From an uncultured Acetatifactor sp. (GTDB lineage: Bacteria; Bacillota; Clostridia; Lachnospirales; Lachnospiraceae), in the NCBI GenBank assembly GCA_934402375.1, contig CAKRUB010000046.1:1-16894 (forward strand): 16,894 bases of DNA. The letters run 5' to 3'. Of this stretch, positions 16,048 to 16,894 are shown piece after piece. Each line of letters begins with the position of its first letter. Position 1 is the stretch's first letter. The notes under the pieces were generated by a model. It saw only the letters and a list, made by a program, of their open reading frames with translations, was not told where the DNA came from and did not search any database. A program made the position numbers and the translations under genes.

Positions 16048-16713
16048 TTACATAGGAACGTTTTCTACTTTAGTTGTATGTGAATGGTTTTCAGAATATG
16101 TTACAGGCTGTGTACCCGTAGCATTCGTTGTAATCGAAAAATCCAAAGTAATATCTACGGTCAGCGAAGTAGGTCTTGGAGTTGGTGACAAAGTATAAGT
16201 TGCCTTTTTCCATGTAATGCTACATGTATTTGCCCAAGTCCATAATGAAAGTCCCTTCTTATAATGGCAAGTAACATTTACACTCTTAAAGTACCAACCA
16301 ATTCCTTTTGGCATAGGTGCAACAGTATAATCAACATCATAATACCATGTTACACCAGGAGTTCCTGTATCAAATGTTGCTGATGTAAAAGTACCTGAAA
16401 CATCACTACTAAAAGTAGAAATATCTGTATTTGCTATGATGTCTTCAATACTCAAAACAGATGATTGTTGAGCAAACTCCTTGTTACCTAATTGAAGAAA
16501 ATGAACAATTTCATTCACTTCATTAACATCTGGAATTTCAGTCAAATCATACTCTTCGTATCTTTCTTCGCTGTCAAATTCTCTTGAATATTCAGATGCT
16601 TTGTAATCTTCCGCCTCGCATTCGGATGGTGCCGCCATAACATTCAGCGAAGATGCCAGCATACAAACGCTTAACAAAGAAGCATATATTAATTTTGAAA
16701 ACCTTTTTTTCAT
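16048..16713 (-). CDS. Secreted protein with acidic linker and Trp-rich domain, unknown
   Basis: A 221-aa protein with a clear Sec signal peptide: MKKRFSK, a hydrophobic core, likely cleavage after NVMA or NVMAA. The mature start is very acidic (about 30-70, many Glu/Asp/Tyr: EDYKASEYSREFDSEERYEEY). The C-terminal half (about 100-221) is rich in Thr, Ser, Val and Trp and looks all-beta. It has two Cys close together (CHYKKGLSLWTWANTC) that could form a disulfide outside the cell. No anchor motif (LPXTG, lipobox) is present, so it is likely released. AAGGAG precedes the ATG at 16713. It is the middle gene of a tight operon, 17 nt after the upstream remnant and 16 nt before the membrane protein. 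Function not recognised. Confidence 0.8.
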   Translation of the reverse strand: MKKRFSKLIYASLLSVCMLASSLNVMAAPSECEAEDYKASEYSREFDSEERYEEYDLTEIPDVNEVNEIVHFLQLGNKEFAQQSSVLSIEDIIANTDISTFSSDVSGTFTSATFDTGTPGVTWYYDVDYTVAPMPKGIGWYFKSVNVTCHYKKGLSLWTWANTCSITWKKATYTLSPTPRPTSLTVDITLDFSITTNATGTQPVTYSENHSHTTKVENVPM

Positions 16714-16730
16714 ATTTTATTCTCCTTGCT

Positions 16731-16829
16731 TTAATATGGTACTGAAACAGGAACTACCTGATGAAAATATGAATCAGCACTTTCTTTTGCTGTCTTTATT
16801 GTTTTGGCATTTCCAACAATTATAGTGGC
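16731..16829 (-). pseudogene. 3' remnant of a gene cut by a possible insertion sequence
   Basis: The minus frame ending at TAA 16731-16733 encodes 32 residues (VGNAKTIKTAKESADSYFHQ then VVPVSVPY). It is closed upstream by TGA at 16830-16832. The tight 17-nt spacing to the next ATG suggests it was the first visible gene of the operon. It has no start codon of its own, and the sequence changes character at about 16826. Truncation by the neighbouring repeat-like DNA is the simplest reading. Confidence 0.5.
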
Positions 16830-16894
16830 TCAGTTGTCAAGACAAAAATCCGAGTTTTTTATAATGAACTGATAAGGTTGATAAGTTACAAGGA
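16826..16894 (+). mobile_element. Possible left end of an insertion sequence
   Basis: The sequence starting TGGCTCAGTTGTCAAGACAA, with TTTTTTATAAT and, at the edge, ACAAGGA as a possible ribosome-binding site, resembles the upstream end of clostridial IS3-like elements. This is from memory and unverified. It faces rightward and its transposase would lie outside the window. It abuts a truncated reading frame on the other strand. Confidence 0.35.

Larger units (their letters stand above)
8609..16825. mobile_element. Putative integrated element with a serine recombinase triad
   Basis: The region holds three large serine recombinases, a MazF-type toxin with a recombinase-like partner, small unknown genes and hairpin-rich DNA, and it abuts a truncated chromosomal gene at 8513-8608. 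Recombinases usually lie at one end of such elements, so the left end is placed between about 8609 and 8697. The right end was not found. The AT-rich operon at 15831-16829 may be cargo or may already lie outside. No relaxase or coupling protein is in view, so it is not known whether the element is conjugative, mobilizable or only integrative. Confidence 0.5.

Overview
The window looks like a stretch of a Lachnospiraceae-type (Clostridia, low-to-mid GC Firmicute) chromosome that meets an integrated mobile element. The evidence is clostridial-type protein sequence throughout, strong Shine-Dalgarno sites, textbook sigma-A promoters (TTGACG-17-TATAAT twice), a PdaA-like deacetylase, an ABC-F ATPase, and a set of large serine recombinases typical of gut Clostridia. 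No tools were run, so family names rest on motifs read by eye.

Left part, about 1-8512, is chromosomal. On the minus strand it holds guaA (GMP synthase, own promoter, downstream stem-loop), a membrane-anchored PdaA-like polysaccharide deacetylase, and an ABC-F ATPase with its own promoter. On the plus strand is an acyltransferase-3 gene broken by a stop and at least two frameshifts. Last is a minus-strand methyl-accepting chemotaxis protein with promoter and terminator. Two short minus-strand 3' remnants ending in FDAxIGV-stop lie just upstream of the ABC-F gene and of the chemotaxis gene. The second (8513-8608) reads like the C-terminus of an S8 subtilisin-like protease and stops abruptly near the element.

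Right part, about 8609 to at least 15200, is accessory. Three large serine recombinases lie head to tail on the minus strand, with a 2-nt gap and a 1-nt stop/start overlap, so they probably form one transcript and act together in integration and excision. Upstream come a 90-94 aa unknown protein and a terminator. Next is a translationally coupled pair (ATGA overlap): a 142-aa protein resembling a decayed serine-recombinase catalytic domain and a MazF/PemK-type toxin, with no recognisable MazE antitoxin. Ahead of that pair is a gene-poor 0.8-kb stretch whose first 250 bases are packed with perfect or near-perfect hairpins.

Far right, 15787-16894, is AT-rich. A small minus-strand operon encodes a secreted 221-aa protein and a 66-aa two-helix membrane protein, preceded by a 32-codon remnant of a third gene. 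That remnant is cut at about 16826, where a sequence resembling an insertion-sequence end begins and runs off the window. No relaxase, right attachment site, CRISPR array, tRNA or rRNA was seen.
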